From Chloroherpeton thalassium (lineage in GTDB: Bacteria; Bacteroidota; Ignavibacteria; Kapaibacteriales; UBA2268): a DNA stretch of 54,274 nt. Position 1 is the stretch's first letter. Every line of letters starts with the position of its first letter. The stretch covers positions 1-54,274 of the forward strand of contig DYLM01000008.1 of the NCBI GenBank assembly GCA_020722095.1, read 5' to 3'. Below are positions 8,275 to 17,008 of the stretch, piece after piece. Below the pieces are notes generated by a model, which had not been told where the DNA came from, made no database searches, and saw only the letters and a list, made by a program, of their open reading frames with translations. The translations under genes were made by a program, and so were the position numbers.

Positions 8275-8493
8275 CTAATTCAATGAGTTACTTGATTGTA
8301 ATATTAAAATGTGCTCTTCAATTTTCATTGCCATAGCGTTTTCTACTTGTTCGTGTTCGTTACCGTGAAGAATCAAGTTTAATTGAGGACAATAAGAAGC
8401 ATAGTTATCCAATCCCCATTTGCGGATTAAAATATCATAATCCATTGGATTAGTAGATGTGCAAATTTTTATGTCTGTTGCTGTATTTTCCAT
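8275..8493 (-). CDS. small protein, HicB-like fold possible
   Basis: 72 residues from the ATG at 8491-8493, which has AAAAAGGA at proper spacing; an earlier in-frame codon at 8517 would overlap the permease gene. The segment YASYCPQLNLILHGNEHEQV followed by an acidic helix resembles the HicB-type strand-strand-helix, but no HicA toxin lies nearby. I do not recognise a named family. It sits 14 bases after the TauE/SafE gene and 1 base before the CPBP protease gene. Confidence 0.6.
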   Translation of the reverse strand: MENTATDIKICTSTNPMDYDILIRKWGLDNYASYCPQLNLILHGNEHEQVENAMAMKIEEHILILQSSNSLN

Positions 8494-8507
8494 AATTATA
8501 TCCTTTT

Positions 8508-9347
8508 TTATTGCCAAATAAAATCAAAAATATTTGGGAACATCATTTTTATTGAAACTAAAATTAATAAAAAAGAGAAAACGAAAATGAGTTGTTTATC
8601 TTGCATTTTCTTCTTCAAATTTGCGCCCAAATTAGCAAAAAGCATCGAAGAAGGTAGCATAATTAATACACCAAGCCAAAAAACATATCCAATAAAAAAT
8701 GTTTGACTAAAATCGCCACTCCCCGAAAGCAAATAAAACAAAGTGCCGACAATCGATATTGTTAGTGTTAAACCCGAAGAAGTACCCGTAGCCGGTTTTA
8801 TTGGCATAAAGTAATTTGATAAATAGGGCACCGACACAAAACCACCACCCAAACCCGTCAAACCCCCGAGAACACCAATTCCAGCAAACACAAGTTGGTA
8901 AATAAGTGGACGAGAAATAGGCTGGATCTCTGTTATTTTGGATTTTTGATTTATCATATTTTCGATAATCATTTTGATAGCAGTAGCAGCCATAACAATA
9001 CCAAATATCACACTCAATATTTTCTCGTCAATAATTTTGGCAACCAGCAAACCTAAAATAGTACCAAATAATACAGCGGGCATCGCCTTAATGAATGCTT
9101 CCTTATTCACATAATTCAATTTATAATTTGAATAAAATGAAGAAATTGAAACAAAAATCATATTTGTCATCGAACTTGCCATTGCACTTCTGATTGCATC
9201 TCCTAATTCAAAGCCAAATGAAGTAAAAATTATTGTCAGAGAAGGGACGATGATTATACCGCCGCCTATACCAAACATTCCAGCAAATAATCCTGAAACA
9301 GCACCTAAAATTAGGAAAATTAATATATTCACAAGGGATAAGTCCAT
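8508..9347 (-). CDS. TauE/SafE family permease (sulfite/sulfonate exporter type)
   Basis: 279 residues, almost entirely hydrophobic, with about eight membrane helices arranged as two repeats. Each repeat carries the glycine-rich family motif: GMFGIGGGIIIVPSL near the N-terminus and GLTGLGGGFVSVPYL near residue 165. Family members move small sulfur- or carbon-containing anions across the inner membrane; the substrate cannot be told from sequence. First gene of a minus-strand run that continues into the small HicB-like gene, the CPBP protease and the TPR protein. Confidence 0.85.
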   Translation of the reverse strand: MDLSLVNILIFLILGAVSGLFAGMFGIGGGIIIVPSLTIIFTSFGFELGDAIRSAMASSMTNMIFVSISSFYSNYKLNYVNKEAFIKAMPAVLFGTILGLLVAKIIDEKILSVIFGIVMAATAIKMIIENMINQKSKITEIQPISRPLIYQLVFAGIGVLGGLTGLGGGFVSVPYLSNYFMPIKPATGTSSGLTLTISIVGTLFYLLSGSGDFSQTFFIGYVFWLGVLIMLPSSMLFANLGANLKKKMQDKQLIFVFSFLLILVSIKMMFPNIFDFIWQ

Positions 9348-9413
9348 CAGAAAGGAAATGTTAATGTATAATATTTAACAAAATATTATAGAAAATCAAT
9401 TCCATAATATTAG

Positions 9414-9498
9414 CGGAAAGGGAGGGATTCGAACCCTCGGTACCTTGCGGTACACACGCTTTCCAGGCGTGCCAGTTAAACCACTCCTGCACCTGTCC
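9414..9498 (-). tRNA. tRNA-Ser (anticodon GGA)
   Basis: An 85-nt cloverleaf with the long variable arm of class II tRNAs. Read 5' to 3' on the minus strand: acceptor GGACAGG, D-stem CAG/CTG, anticodon arm CACGC-CTGGAAA-GCGTG, variable hairpin GTACC-GCAA-GGTAC, T-arm GAGGG-TTCGAAT-CCCTC, acceptor CCTTTCC and discriminator G. CCA is not encoded. One acceptor pair (4-69) is a C-U mismatch. A TAATTTTG element lies just upstream. Confidence 0.95.
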
Positions 9499-9591
9499 TA
9501 TTTTGGCTTAAAATTTGCATACAAAATTACGAAAAAAAAATGGAATATCGTAATTTGCAGTTTATTGAAATTACATTTCGGGAAAATTAGA

Positions 9592-10698
9592 TTGAAAAGA
9601 AGAGAATTTATAGCAATTAGCACAAGTTTTATGACTGTTCTTACAGCCAAAGGTTTATCTATGCCTTTGGATAGTTTAAAAGCAGATCAAGATACAAACA
9701 ATATATTAAAGCCAATTTTAAATCCACAAATTGAACAAGTTTCTTCACTACAAGTTGATTCCCCAATTTCTTATAAATTTCCTCCACTTCTTGCTCCGGG
9801 AAATAAAGTAGCATTTGCCTCACCATCAAGCACAACAAATCAGTGGGAAGTAAGCAAAGCAACCAAAGTGTTGAAATCATTAGGTTTGGAAGTAGAATAT
9901 GGAAAAATAATTAAGAATCAGCAAAATAAAGCAAGATATTTAGCAGACGAAGACCAAGCGAGAGCCGAAGAATTTATGGAATTAGTTGCTCGCCAGGATA
10001 TTGATGCAATAATTGCTGGGCGTGGTGGATATGGAGCGATGCGTATGGTAGATAAATTGGATTTTGATGTAATTGCTAAAAATCCAAAAATTTATATGGG
10101 TTTTAGCGATTTTACATTTCTATTGAATGCAATTACCGAAAAGGCAAAAATTGTTACTTTTCACGGACCAGTTGGAGTTTCGTCTTTCTCGCAATTTACG
10201 ACAAATATTTTCAGACAAGTAGCATTTGCTAATCATCCTACAAATCTGGAAATTCCACTTCCAAGTTCAGAAATTCTGATTGAAGGAAACGCAAAAGCAC
10301 CAATTGTAGGCGGGAATTTAACAATGCTTGTTGCTTCGCTTGGCACTCCGTATGAAGTTCAAACAGATGGCAAGATCCTATTTTTCGAGGATATTAATGA
10401 GCAATCTTATAAAATTGATAGGATGCTTACTCAATTAAAATTAAGTGGGAAATTTAGCAATTTAAAAGGAATAATTATTGGTCAATTCACGGGCTTGACA
10501 AAACGCAAGGCTTTTTATCCAAATTATGGATATTCACTTTTGGAAGTTTTTGAACAGATTCTGATGCCACTTAATATTCCAATTATGATGAATGTTCCAA
10601 TTGGACATATTTCAGAACAAATCACCGTTCCATTAAATTCAATAATTGAAATGGATACTAAAACCAAAAAGATAGTTTATCACTATACAACAGTTTAA
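9592..10698 (+). CDS. LD-carboxypeptidase, family S66 (LdcA-like), probable Tat substrate
   Basis: 368 residues from a TTG start at 9592. The longer open frame from 9445 runs through the tRNA-Ser gene and is rejected. The N-terminus KRREFIAIS plus a hydrophobic stretch looks like a twin-arginine signal. The catalytic triad of LD-carboxypeptidases is visible: Ser172 in GFSD, Glu266 in FFEDIN and His339 in PIGHISEQ. GRGGYGAMRMVD near residue 143 is the family glycine motif. These enzymes remove the terminal D-Ala from muropeptide tetrapeptides in peptidoglycan recycling. Family members are usually cytoplasmic, so an exported form is unusual. The gene stands alone, and anmK elsewhere in the window serves the same recycling route. 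Confidence 0.85.
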   Translation: MKRREFIAISTSFMTVLTAKGLSMPLDSLKADQDTNNILKPILNPQIEQVSSLQVDSPISYKFPPLLAPGNKVAFASPSSTTNQWEVSKATKVLKSLGLEVEYGKIIKNQQNKARYLADEDQARAEEFMELVARQDIDAIIAGRGGYGAMRMVDKLDFDVIAKNPKIYMGFSDFTFLLNAITEKAKIVTFHGPVGVSSFSQFTTNIFRQVAFANHPTNLEIPLPSSEILIEGNAKAPIVGGNLTMLVASLGTPYEVQTDGKILFFEDINEQSYKIDRMLTQLKLSGKFSNLKGIIIGQFTGLTKRKAFYPNYGYSLLEVFEQILMPLNIPIMMNVPIGHISEQITVPLNSIIEMDTKTKKIVYHYTTV

Positions 10699-10804
10699 TG
10701 AAAATCAACAAATATAATAGTTTATGAAGCAAATAACTTCTAAACTTATCAAAAATAATAAATTGCATACTTCGTTTATTTAATTTCAAAAGACAGAAGT
10801 CAAA

Positions 10805-11446
10805 ATGGAACAAGAAGTACTAACATATCAACAAGTATTAAATTTGATAAAAGAAACTCGTGAAAGTCAGAAAAAAGCCTATGAACTAAACGAGAAATTA
10901 TTTCAAGAAACAGATAGGAAGTTTCAAGAAACAGATAGGAAGTTTCAAGAAACAGATAGAAAATTTCAAGAAACAGCTAGGAGGTTTAAGGAAACTGAAA
11001 AATTAGTAGATAAAGTATCAAGGGACATTGGACATCTGGGAAATAAATTTGGTCGTTTTAACGAGGCACTTGTTATTCCTTCACTTGAAAAGTTATTTAG
11101 AGGAAAATTTAATTGTAAAAAAATAGCACCTAATTTTAAATTTTTTATGAATGGCGATTCTTTTGAAATAGATATGTTTGCAGTTTCCGATGATGCAATT
11201 TATATAATTGAAATCAAAAGTAAATATAGTGGCGATGATATAAGTCAATTGGTTAAACAAATACAAAAGGTTCGTAAATATGATAAAGATTTTCCAAATA
11301 GAGCAATTTATGGGGTAATTGTAGCAACTGATTACGACAAAAAACACATTGAAAAACTCTATGAAAAAGGAATATATTTTATTTCTATTTCTGATGATTT
11401 AGTGAAATTTGATTTGCCCGACAACTTTATTCCAAAGAAATGGTAA
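10805..11446 (+). CDS. coiled-coil protein with PD-(D/E)XK nuclease-like domain (DUF3782 type)
   Basis: 213 residues. Residues 30-65 are a coiled coil built from the heptad QETDRKF, encoded by a 21-bp tandem repeat. The C-terminal half holds a PD-(D/E)XK-like core: E87, FEIDMFAVSDDAIYIIEIKS (Asp then E-x-K at the end of adjacent strands), and a helix followed by VIVATDYDK. Proteins of this kind are common in cyanobacteria and Bacteroidota; their substrate is not known. The core residues look complete, so nuclease activity is possible but inferred. No partner gene is adjacent. Confidence 0.7.
   Translation: MEQEVLTYQQVLNLIKETRESQKKAYELNEKLFQETDRKFQETDRKFQETDRKFQETARRFKETEKLVDKVSRDIGHLGNKFGRFNEALVIPSLEKLFRGKFNCKKIAPNFKFFMNGDSFEIDMFAVSDDAIYIIEIKSKYSGDDISQLVKQIQKVRKYDKDFPNRAIYGVIVATDYDKKHIEKLYEKGIYFISISDDLVKFDLPDNFIPKKW
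10901..10984. repeat. 21-bp coding tandem repeat, four units
   Basis: Units start at 10901, 10922, 10943 and 10964. Units 1 and 2 are identical, unit 3 differs in two bases near its end, and unit 4 differs further. Each encodes one seven-residue coiled-coil turn (FQETDRK), so unit gain or loss keeps the frame and changes coiled-coil length. Confidence 0.9.
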
Positions 11447-11544
11447 TCTTATTTATCCCATATTTGTAGATTACAAAAACCTCCTTGTTGTTTAGGATAA
11501 ATCTTTATAATAGTTATTGTTAGGAAAATATTAGGAAAATAATT

Positions 11545-12324
11545 TTGGAAAATATATTTTTTATTGCAGGGCCCTGTTTAGCTGAATCCCGCGAAATGCT
11601 ACACGAAGTAGCAAGTGAATTAAAGGCAATAAGTTTAGACGCAAATATAAAAGTTATCTTCAAGGCATCTTACCGCAAGGCAAATCGCACAAGTGTAAAT
11701 TCAGTGGAAGGTTTTGGCGACATCAAAGCACTCGAATGGTTAGCAGAAATCAAAGAAAAATATGATATGCCGATTCTTACAGATATTCACTCCCCCGAAG
11801 AAGCAAAAATTGCAGCAAATTATGTTGATTATTTGCAGATTCCTGCATTTCTATGCCGTCAGACAGATATTCTGATTGCAGCGGGAGAAACTGGTAAAAC
11901 TGTGAATATTAAGAAAGGTCAATTTGCTTCGGCTGATGTTATGGTGAAAGCCGCTAAAAAAGTGCAATCCACGGGCAATCAAAATGTTATGCTAACCGAA
12001 AGAGGTACTTTTTTTGGGTATAATGATTTAGTTGTTGATTTCCGTTCCTTAAAAATAATGGCTGATGCTGGATTTCCTGTGATTTACGATGCTACTCATA
12101 GCTTGCAGAAGCCCTCGATTGGTGAGCAATCTGGTGGAAATCCTCAATTTATTCCAGCACTTGCGCGGGCGGCAGTTGCAGTTGGAGTAAATGGTATATT
12201 TTTTGAAACGCATCCCAATCCTAAGCAAGCATTATCAGACCAAGAAACTCAATTACCTTTGCAATTAGCCTCAAGATTTATTAATGATTTGATTTTAATT
12301 GATAAATTCATAAAAAATTTATAA
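11545..12324 (+). CDS. kdsA: 3-deoxy-8-phosphooctulonate (KDO-8-P) synthase, metal-dependent class
   Basis: 259 residues, full length. It condenses phosphoenolpyruvate with arabinose 5-phosphate in the cytoplasm, the first committed step of KDO synthesis for LPS. Signatures: AGPCLAES, FKASYRKANRTS, LTDIHSPEEA, LQIPAFLCRQTDIL, TERGTFFGYNDL, DATHSLQKPS and ETHPNP. Cys11, His185, Glu221 and Asp232 match the metal ligands of the Aquifex-type enzyme (C11, H185, E222, D233), so this is the metal-dependent form, unlike E. coli which has Asn in place of Cys. Start is TTG with AGGAAAAT upstream. First gene of kdsA-lptC-tpiA-pgsA. Confidence 0.96.
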   Translation: MENIFFIAGPCLAESREMLHEVASELKAISLDANIKVIFKASYRKANRTSVNSVEGFGDIKALEWLAEIKEKYDMPILTDIHSPEEAKIAANYVDYLQIPAFLCRQTDILIAAGETGKTVNIKKGQFASADVMVKAAKKVQSTGNQNVMLTERGTFFGYNDLVVDFRSLKIMADAGFPVIYDATHSLQKPSIGEQSGGNPQFIPALARAAVAVGVNGIFFETHPNPKQALSDQETQLPLQLASRFINDLILIDKFIKNL

Positions 12325-12358
12325 ATTTGTAAATATTCAAATAGTAAGCAGGAAATTT

Positions 12359-12898
12359 TTGCTAAAAAGATTAATTCATATCCTTTTTATTTTAGGCTTT
12401 CTTATTTCTGGATGCACTTCCGATTCAATTGAATACGAAAAAGCATTGAAGGAAGAAGCCGAAATGATACCCGACCAAGTTGCAAACAATGTGGAAGTTG
12501 TGTTCTTTGATTCAGTTTGGACCAAAGCAACTTTAAAAGCCTCGCGAGCCGAAATTTCTAACGAAAAAAACACAACAGAGTTAATTGGTAATGTGGAAAT
12601 TGAATATTTTTCCAAACAATCGGGCAAAAGATTAAGTATACTTTATGCTGACATGGCAATAATTTACGACTTAACTAAAAATATGGAAGCCATCGGAAAT
12701 GTGAGAGTTGTGTCGGATAGTGCCAATACCAAACTCGTAACCACATTGCTAAAATGGGACAATGAAAAAAGAATAATTTATACAAAAGAATTTATAACCT
12801 TAACTACTCCAAACGAAATAATAAAAAGTTATGGATTCGAATCTGATTTAAGTTTATCACATTATAAATTTTATAAAGTTAGCGGGATTAAACAATGA
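12359..12898 (+). CDS. lptC: LptC-like LPS export lipoprotein
   Basis: 179 residues from a TTG start preceded by AGGAAA. The N-terminus has a lipoprotein signal peptide with lipobox LISGC (Cys19). The rest has the strand-rich OstA/LptC pattern: SVWTKATLKASRAEISNEKN, TTELIGNVEIEYF, MEAIGNVRVVSDSANTKL and YTKEFITLTTP, each a beta-jellyroll rung. LptC binds LPS at the periplasmic face of the LptBFG transporter. Finding it just after kdsA supports the call. E. coli LptC is membrane-anchored; a lipid-anchored form is common in Bacteroidota. It overlaps tpiA by four bases (ATGA). Confidence 0.8.
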   Translation: MLKRLIHILFILGFLISGCTSDSIEYEKALKEEAEMIPDQVANNVEVVFFDSVWTKATLKASRAEISNEKNTTELIGNVEIEYFSKQSGKRLSILYADMAIIYDLTKNMEAIGNVRVVSDSANTKLVTTLLKWDNEKRIIYTKEFITLTTPNEIIKSYGFESDLSLSHYKFYKVSGIKQ

Positions 12899-13650
12899 AA
12901 AAATATCTTATCGCAGGTAATTGGAAAATGAATTTGTTGCAAAATGATGCACAAATTTTCGGTAATAATTTAAACAATGAACTTCTTAATCGTAATTTAT
13001 CCGATTCAGAAGTGTTGGTTTGTGCTCCTTTTACCAATTTATTTACATTAAAAAACATACAAAATGAAACTTTATGGGCATTGGGTGCTCAGAATATGCA
13101 CTTTGCTGATAGTGGTGCTTACACTGGCGAAGTTTCTCCACTGATGCTCAAAGATGCGGGTTGTGAATATGTAATTTTGGGTCACAGCGAACGCAGGCAA
13201 TATTTTGGTGAAGATAATGAATTGCTTACCAAGAAAATCAATAGTGCTTTGCATCATTCATTAAAGCCAATTTTCTGCATCGGCGAAACAATTGAAGAAC
13301 GAAATAATAATATCACTTTTGATATATTACATCATCAATTGGAAGTGCTTAAAAATGTAGAACCTCACCAAATAAGCAATATCACTATTGCATACGAGCC
13401 TGTTTGGGCAATCGGTACTGGTCTAACGGCAAATTCTAAACAGATTGCAGAAGTACATAGTTGGATAAATAATTATTTGCAAATAAATTTCTCTACTTCA
13501 CTCAAAATCCTTTATGGTGGAAGTATGAACGCTGGGAATTCTGCTGAAATACTTGCTATTGATAATGTTTCGGGTGGATTAATTGGTGGCGCTTCGCTGA
13601 AGTTAGACCAATTTTTGCAAATAGTAGATAATGCAATACAATTAACTTAA
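12895..13650 (+). CDS. tpiA: triose-phosphate isomerase
   Basis: 251 residues, full length. It interconverts glyceraldehyde 3-phosphate and dihydroxyacetone phosphate. All family motifs are present: AGNWKMN with catalytic Lys11, LGHSERR with His97, AYEPVWAIGTG with the catalytic base Glu168, YGGSMN and GGLIGGASL for phosphate binding. Start overlaps the lptC stop (ATGA) and the stop lies three bases before pgsA, so translation is coupled. The dihydroxyacetone phosphate it controls feeds glycerol phosphate used by pgsA. Confidence 0.98.
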   Translation: MKKYLIAGNWKMNLLQNDAQIFGNNLNNELLNRNLSDSEVLVCAPFTNLFTLKNIQNETLWALGAQNMHFADSGAYTGEVSPLMLKDAGCEYVILGHSERRQYFGEDNELLTKKINSALHHSLKPIFCIGETIEERNNNITFDILHHQLEVLKNVEPHQISNITIAYEPVWAIGTGLTANSKQIAEVHSWINNYLQINFSTSLKILYGGSMNAGNSAEILAIDNVSGGLIGGASLKLDQFLQIVDNAIQLT

Positions 13651-13653
13651 TTT

Positions 13654-14223
13654 ATGCCGTTTCACATACCAAATATATTAAGCAGTTTGCGGTTAGCTAT
13701 CTCACCGATATTTTTTTTGATGTTGATTTCTTCCACTCCCATTTTTCAGCAAATATCAGTGGTGCTTTTTATACTTGGTTCTTTCTCGGATTATTTAGAT
13801 GGATATTATGCCCGCAAATACAATTTAAGCAGCAATCTGGGGAAATTTTTAGATCCGTTGGCTGATAAATTTTTAACTACTGCTGCTTTTGTTGGATTTT
13901 TAATTTTAGGAATAATTCCTTTTTGGATGGTTATAATTATCATTGCTCGTGATTTAATTACTACTTTTTTAAGAATGGGAGATAAAGAAAAAATCAAAAC
14001 TTCCAAACTTGCAAAATTTAAAACTTTGTTGCAAATGCTATTTATTGCTTATATATTAGTTCTAATATTTATTAGAAATTTGAATTATGAGACGCATATA
14101 TTCGCAAAATACAATTCTATTATTTTTTCAGAACTTACATATTTTTCGATGCTTGCATTGGTTGTGCTTACTGTAATTACTTTATTTGATTATTTGAAGC
14201 CAATATTCTTAAAAAAAATATAA
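13654..14223 (+). CDS. pgsA: CDP-diacylglycerol-glycerol-3-phosphate 3-phosphatidyltransferase
   Basis: 189 residues with about four to five membrane helices. The CDP-alcohol phosphotransferase signature is complete: SDYLDGYYAR, then KYNLSSNLGKFLDPLADK, matching DG-x2-AR-x8-G-x3-D-x3-D. It makes phosphatidylglycerol phosphate in the inner membrane, the first step to phosphatidylglycerol and cardiolipin. It ends the kdsA-lptC-tpiA-pgsA operon and converges on the histidine-kinase gene with a 22-base gap. Confidence 0.92.
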   Translation: MPFHIPNILSSLRLAISPIFFLMLISSTPIFQQISVVLFILGSFSDYLDGYYARKYNLSSNLGKFLDPLADKFLTTAAFVGFLILGIIPFWMVIIIIARDLITTFLRMGDKEKIKTSKLAKFKTLLQMLFIAYILVLIFIRNLNYETHIFAKYNSIIFSELTYFSMLALVVLTVITLFDYLKPIFLKKI

Positions 14224-14245
14224 ATTTGAAAAAGCTAAATAAAAA

Positions 14246-17005
14246 TTATTCCATTTCGCCTTTGGGATTGCGCGGAACAGAGAAATAAAAAGTAGTTCCA
14301 ATATTTTCTGTGGATTCCACCCAAATTTTGCCACCATTCTTTTCTACAAACTCTTTGCAGAGAATCAGTCCAAGACCCGTTCCCTTTTCTTCGTTTGTTC
14401 CTTTGGTTGATTGCACAAATTCTAATTTGAACAATTTGTCAATTCTATCTTTGGGGATACCTACTCCACTATCCGACACAGAAAACACTGTATAGTCATC
14501 TTTTGGGGTAGCTTGTATTGTTATCTTTCCATTTTGATGAGAATATTTCATCGCATTCGAAACTAAATTACGCAAAACTGTGTACAATAGGTTGGAATCT
14601 ACGTAAACAAATGTCCCATATTCAATTTTATTGTCAATAGCAATATTCTTAATTCTTGCAATATCGGAATTAATTTCAGTTACGTTACGGGCAATATACG
14701 AAGCATCAATAAAATCGGGATTATAGTTAATTCTACCTGTTTGGCTACGAGCCCAATCCAATAGATTGTTTAACAATTGTGATAAAACAACAACTGATTC
14801 TTGTATTTGCAAATTAGAGTTATATATATCATTCAAAGAAAAATTGTTGTAATTACCTAATAAATCATCTAAAAGCGTGCTTAAAGCATTTATTGGATTA
14901 CGCAAATCGTGAGCTATAATATCGAAAAATCTATCTTTTGTTTTTATGGCATCACGCAATAATTTTTGGGATAGACGCAATTCTGAAACATCTAAGCCGA
15001 TTTGAACATAAGCCCAAATTTCGTTATTATCATCAAGAATTGGTTGAGTAATAATAAGCAAGGACAACCCCAAAACTTCATCTTCGTAATCAGTTGTAAG
15101 CCTGACAGATGGTTTGCCAGTTTTTTGCGACATTTTAATTGACTTAATATCAAAAAAAGAATTTTGTGCTGAATCGAACCTAATATCTTGGAGAGAGGCA
15201 ATTTTATCGGGTAAATTAGGCTCCCATCCCAAAGTTGTCCATTGGTTGGAATCAATAATATCCAAGTTTGATTTAATGATATTTACTGGACCAGGTATTG
15301 AATTAATTACGGCGTATAGTCGCTGGTTGGTATTCTCCAAATCGGACAAGTATTTATGCTCTAATGTTTGGTCGATGATAACGTAAAACATTGTTTCAAT
15401 ATTATCAGAATCCAAAGTAAAAACACGATTTTTGCATTCCAAAATTAAATCATCAATCAGAATTGTTTTCTTAATAACATCCTTGTTTTGTTCTTGGAAG
15501 CACTTTCTCAAATTACTTAAACTATCTGGTATTTCATCAATATGTTTATTAATTATTGAAGAATTAAATCCATATTTATCAAGTAAATTACCGTGAATTT
15601 CCTTAATAATTCCCGTTGCGTCAATTTCACAAAATATCATTTGAGAATTATTGATAATACTCTGAATTTTTTCATTATTAAGCATCAATTGCTTTTCGAA
15701 TAAAATTCGTTTGGAAATATCAATTAATATTCCACTAATGATTGCAGGCTTACCCTTTCTATCAAATTTAGTAACTTTGCCTATTGCATTAAGCCACTTA
15801 TTGCCTTGATTCAATTTGAAATCAAAAGTAAAATCGCTGGTTTTATTGCTCTGAATTTGGTTCAGAAATTCTTGAAATTTATGTTTGTCCGTGTCGGGCA
15901 TTAAAGAAATAATGTCGCTCGATTTCACTTTTCCACTAATGGTATTTAATCCGACATACGATAAAAAGCTGTTATTAACACTAACATAATCCGAAGATAA
16001 ATCCCACTCCCAAGTGCCCAGACTTGCTGCATTAACTACTGTTTCTAATTTAGATGTAAGCGATTTTATTTCTTCTTCATTAGCAAGATTAACATAATGA
16101 CTCCCGATAGAATTGGCAAGGAAATTAAGCAGTTTTATTTCATAATCTTTCCATATCCTGTCTTTAATTGTATCCACATAAAGGATAAATCCAATAAATT
16201 TATCCTCGAAAAAAGCTGGTGTTGCCAGTATCGATTTTATATTGAATTTATCAAATACTTTTTTTTCGTAATCAGTAATCTCGCAATCTGTGGTGCAAAA
16301 GTACTTCCCTGACGAAACTCTTTTAGCAATTGAAGGTGTAACTTTGAAAAAATTTATCTTTCGATTTTCCAACTTGGAATGATGAGCAATAAGCGTTTCG
16401 TTCACCCAAGTTATCTCGCTTTCCGAGAAAATTTCATCTCCTTCGTATCGTGTAAGAAATGAATGAATTGAAACGATTCCAAGGTGGCGACCAATTACAT
16501 CAAATAAATTATAAACACTTTCCTTAGGTTCATTATTTTTTATAAGTTCTAATAATGCTTCGTTTATACTTGAAATAAAGTAAGTAGTTTCTACTTTCTC
16601 CTTTTGCTCCTGAGTTGCATCGGTAATATCTTCAATTGTTCCTATGATATACTTTATTTGCCCCTTTTCTATTATCGCAATAGCATTTTCATTTGTAATT
16701 AATGTATCGCCATTTTTTTTCTTATACTCTACATAAAAGTCATTAACCTTGCCTTCATTTTTGAGTATTTCAAGGAATAAATCTCGGTTTTTTATATCTG
16801 AATAAGCATTATTACCAATTTTATAGGTTTCTATAAATTCCTTCTTTGTATCAAATCCAAAAATTTTAACAATATATTTATTGATTAATGTAAATTGTCC
16901 ATCGGGCAAAGTAATATAAATACCAATTGGGATTAAGTCAATAAAGCTTTCCAAATCCTCGTAGTTTGTACTGAGTAGTTTTGCTATTTTTGATAATTTT
17001 TGCAT
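14246..17005 (-). CDS. multi-PAS/GAF sensor histidine kinase
   Basis: 919 residues with no membrane helix, so probably cytoplasmic. Order: PAS (about 15-130), GAF-like (140-310), PAS (315-435), PAS (440-555), PAS (560-685), HisKA with phospho-acceptor His in FFDIIAHDLRNPINAL, then HATPase with N box SNAMKYS, G1 DSGVGIP, and G2 GTGLGL. The GAF-like segment has a Cys pair (FCTTDCE). No receiver domain and no response regulator are attached or nearby, so its target is elsewhere. It starts three bases after the VWA-OmpA-SPOR lipoprotein gene on the same strand, so the two are almost certainly co-expressed; a link to envelope sensing is inference. Confidence 0.9.
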   Translation of the reverse strand: MQKLSKIAKLLSTNYEDLESFIDLIPIGIYITLPDGQFTLINKYIVKIFGFDTKKEFIETYKIGNNAYSDIKNRDLFLEILKNEGKVNDFYVEYKKKNGDTLITNENAIAIIEKGQIKYIIGTIEDITDATQEQKEKVETTYFISSINEALLELIKNNEPKESVYNLFDVIGRHLGIVSIHSFLTRYEGDEIFSESEITWVNETLIAHHSKLENRKINFFKVTPSIAKRVSSGKYFCTTDCEITDYEKKVFDKFNIKSILATPAFFEDKFIGFILYVDTIKDRIWKDYEIKLLNFLANSIGSHYVNLANEEEIKSLTSKLETVVNAASLGTWEWDLSSDYVSVNNSFLSYVGLNTISGKVKSSDIISLMPDTDKHKFQEFLNQIQSNKTSDFTFDFKLNQGNKWLNAIGKVTKFDRKGKPAIISGILIDISKRILFEKQLMLNNEKIQSIINNSQMIFCEIDATGIIKEIHGNLLDKYGFNSSIINKHIDEIPDSLSNLRKCFQEQNKDVIKKTILIDDLILECKNRVFTLDSDNIETMFYVIIDQTLEHKYLSDLENTNQRLYAVINSIPGPVNIIKSNLDIIDSNQWTTLGWEPNLPDKIASLQDIRFDSAQNSFFDIKSIKMSQKTGKPSVRLTTDYEDEVLGLSLLIITQPILDDNNEIWAYVQIGLDVSELRLSQKLLRDAIKTKDRFFDIIAHDLRNPINALSTLLDDLLGNYNNFSLNDIYNSNLQIQESVVVLSQLLNNLLDWARSQTGRINYNPDFIDASYIARNVTEINSDIARIKNIAIDNKIEYGTFVYVDSNLLYTVLRNLVSNAMKYSHQNGKITIQATPKDDYTVFSVSDSGVGIPKDRIDKLFKLEFVQSTKGTNEEKGTGLGLILCKEFVEKNGGKIWVESTENIGTTFYFSVPRNPKGEME

Positions 17006-17008
17006 TAA

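Noticed and set aside
9445-9591. Upstream extension of the LD-carboxypeptidase frame
   Set aside because: It runs through the tRNA-Ser gene on the other strand and precedes the twin-arginine signal; the TTG at 9592 is the better start.
16097-16312. Plus-strand open frames inside the histidine kinase and other large genes
   Set aside because: They are shadows in other frames of well-supported coding sequences.
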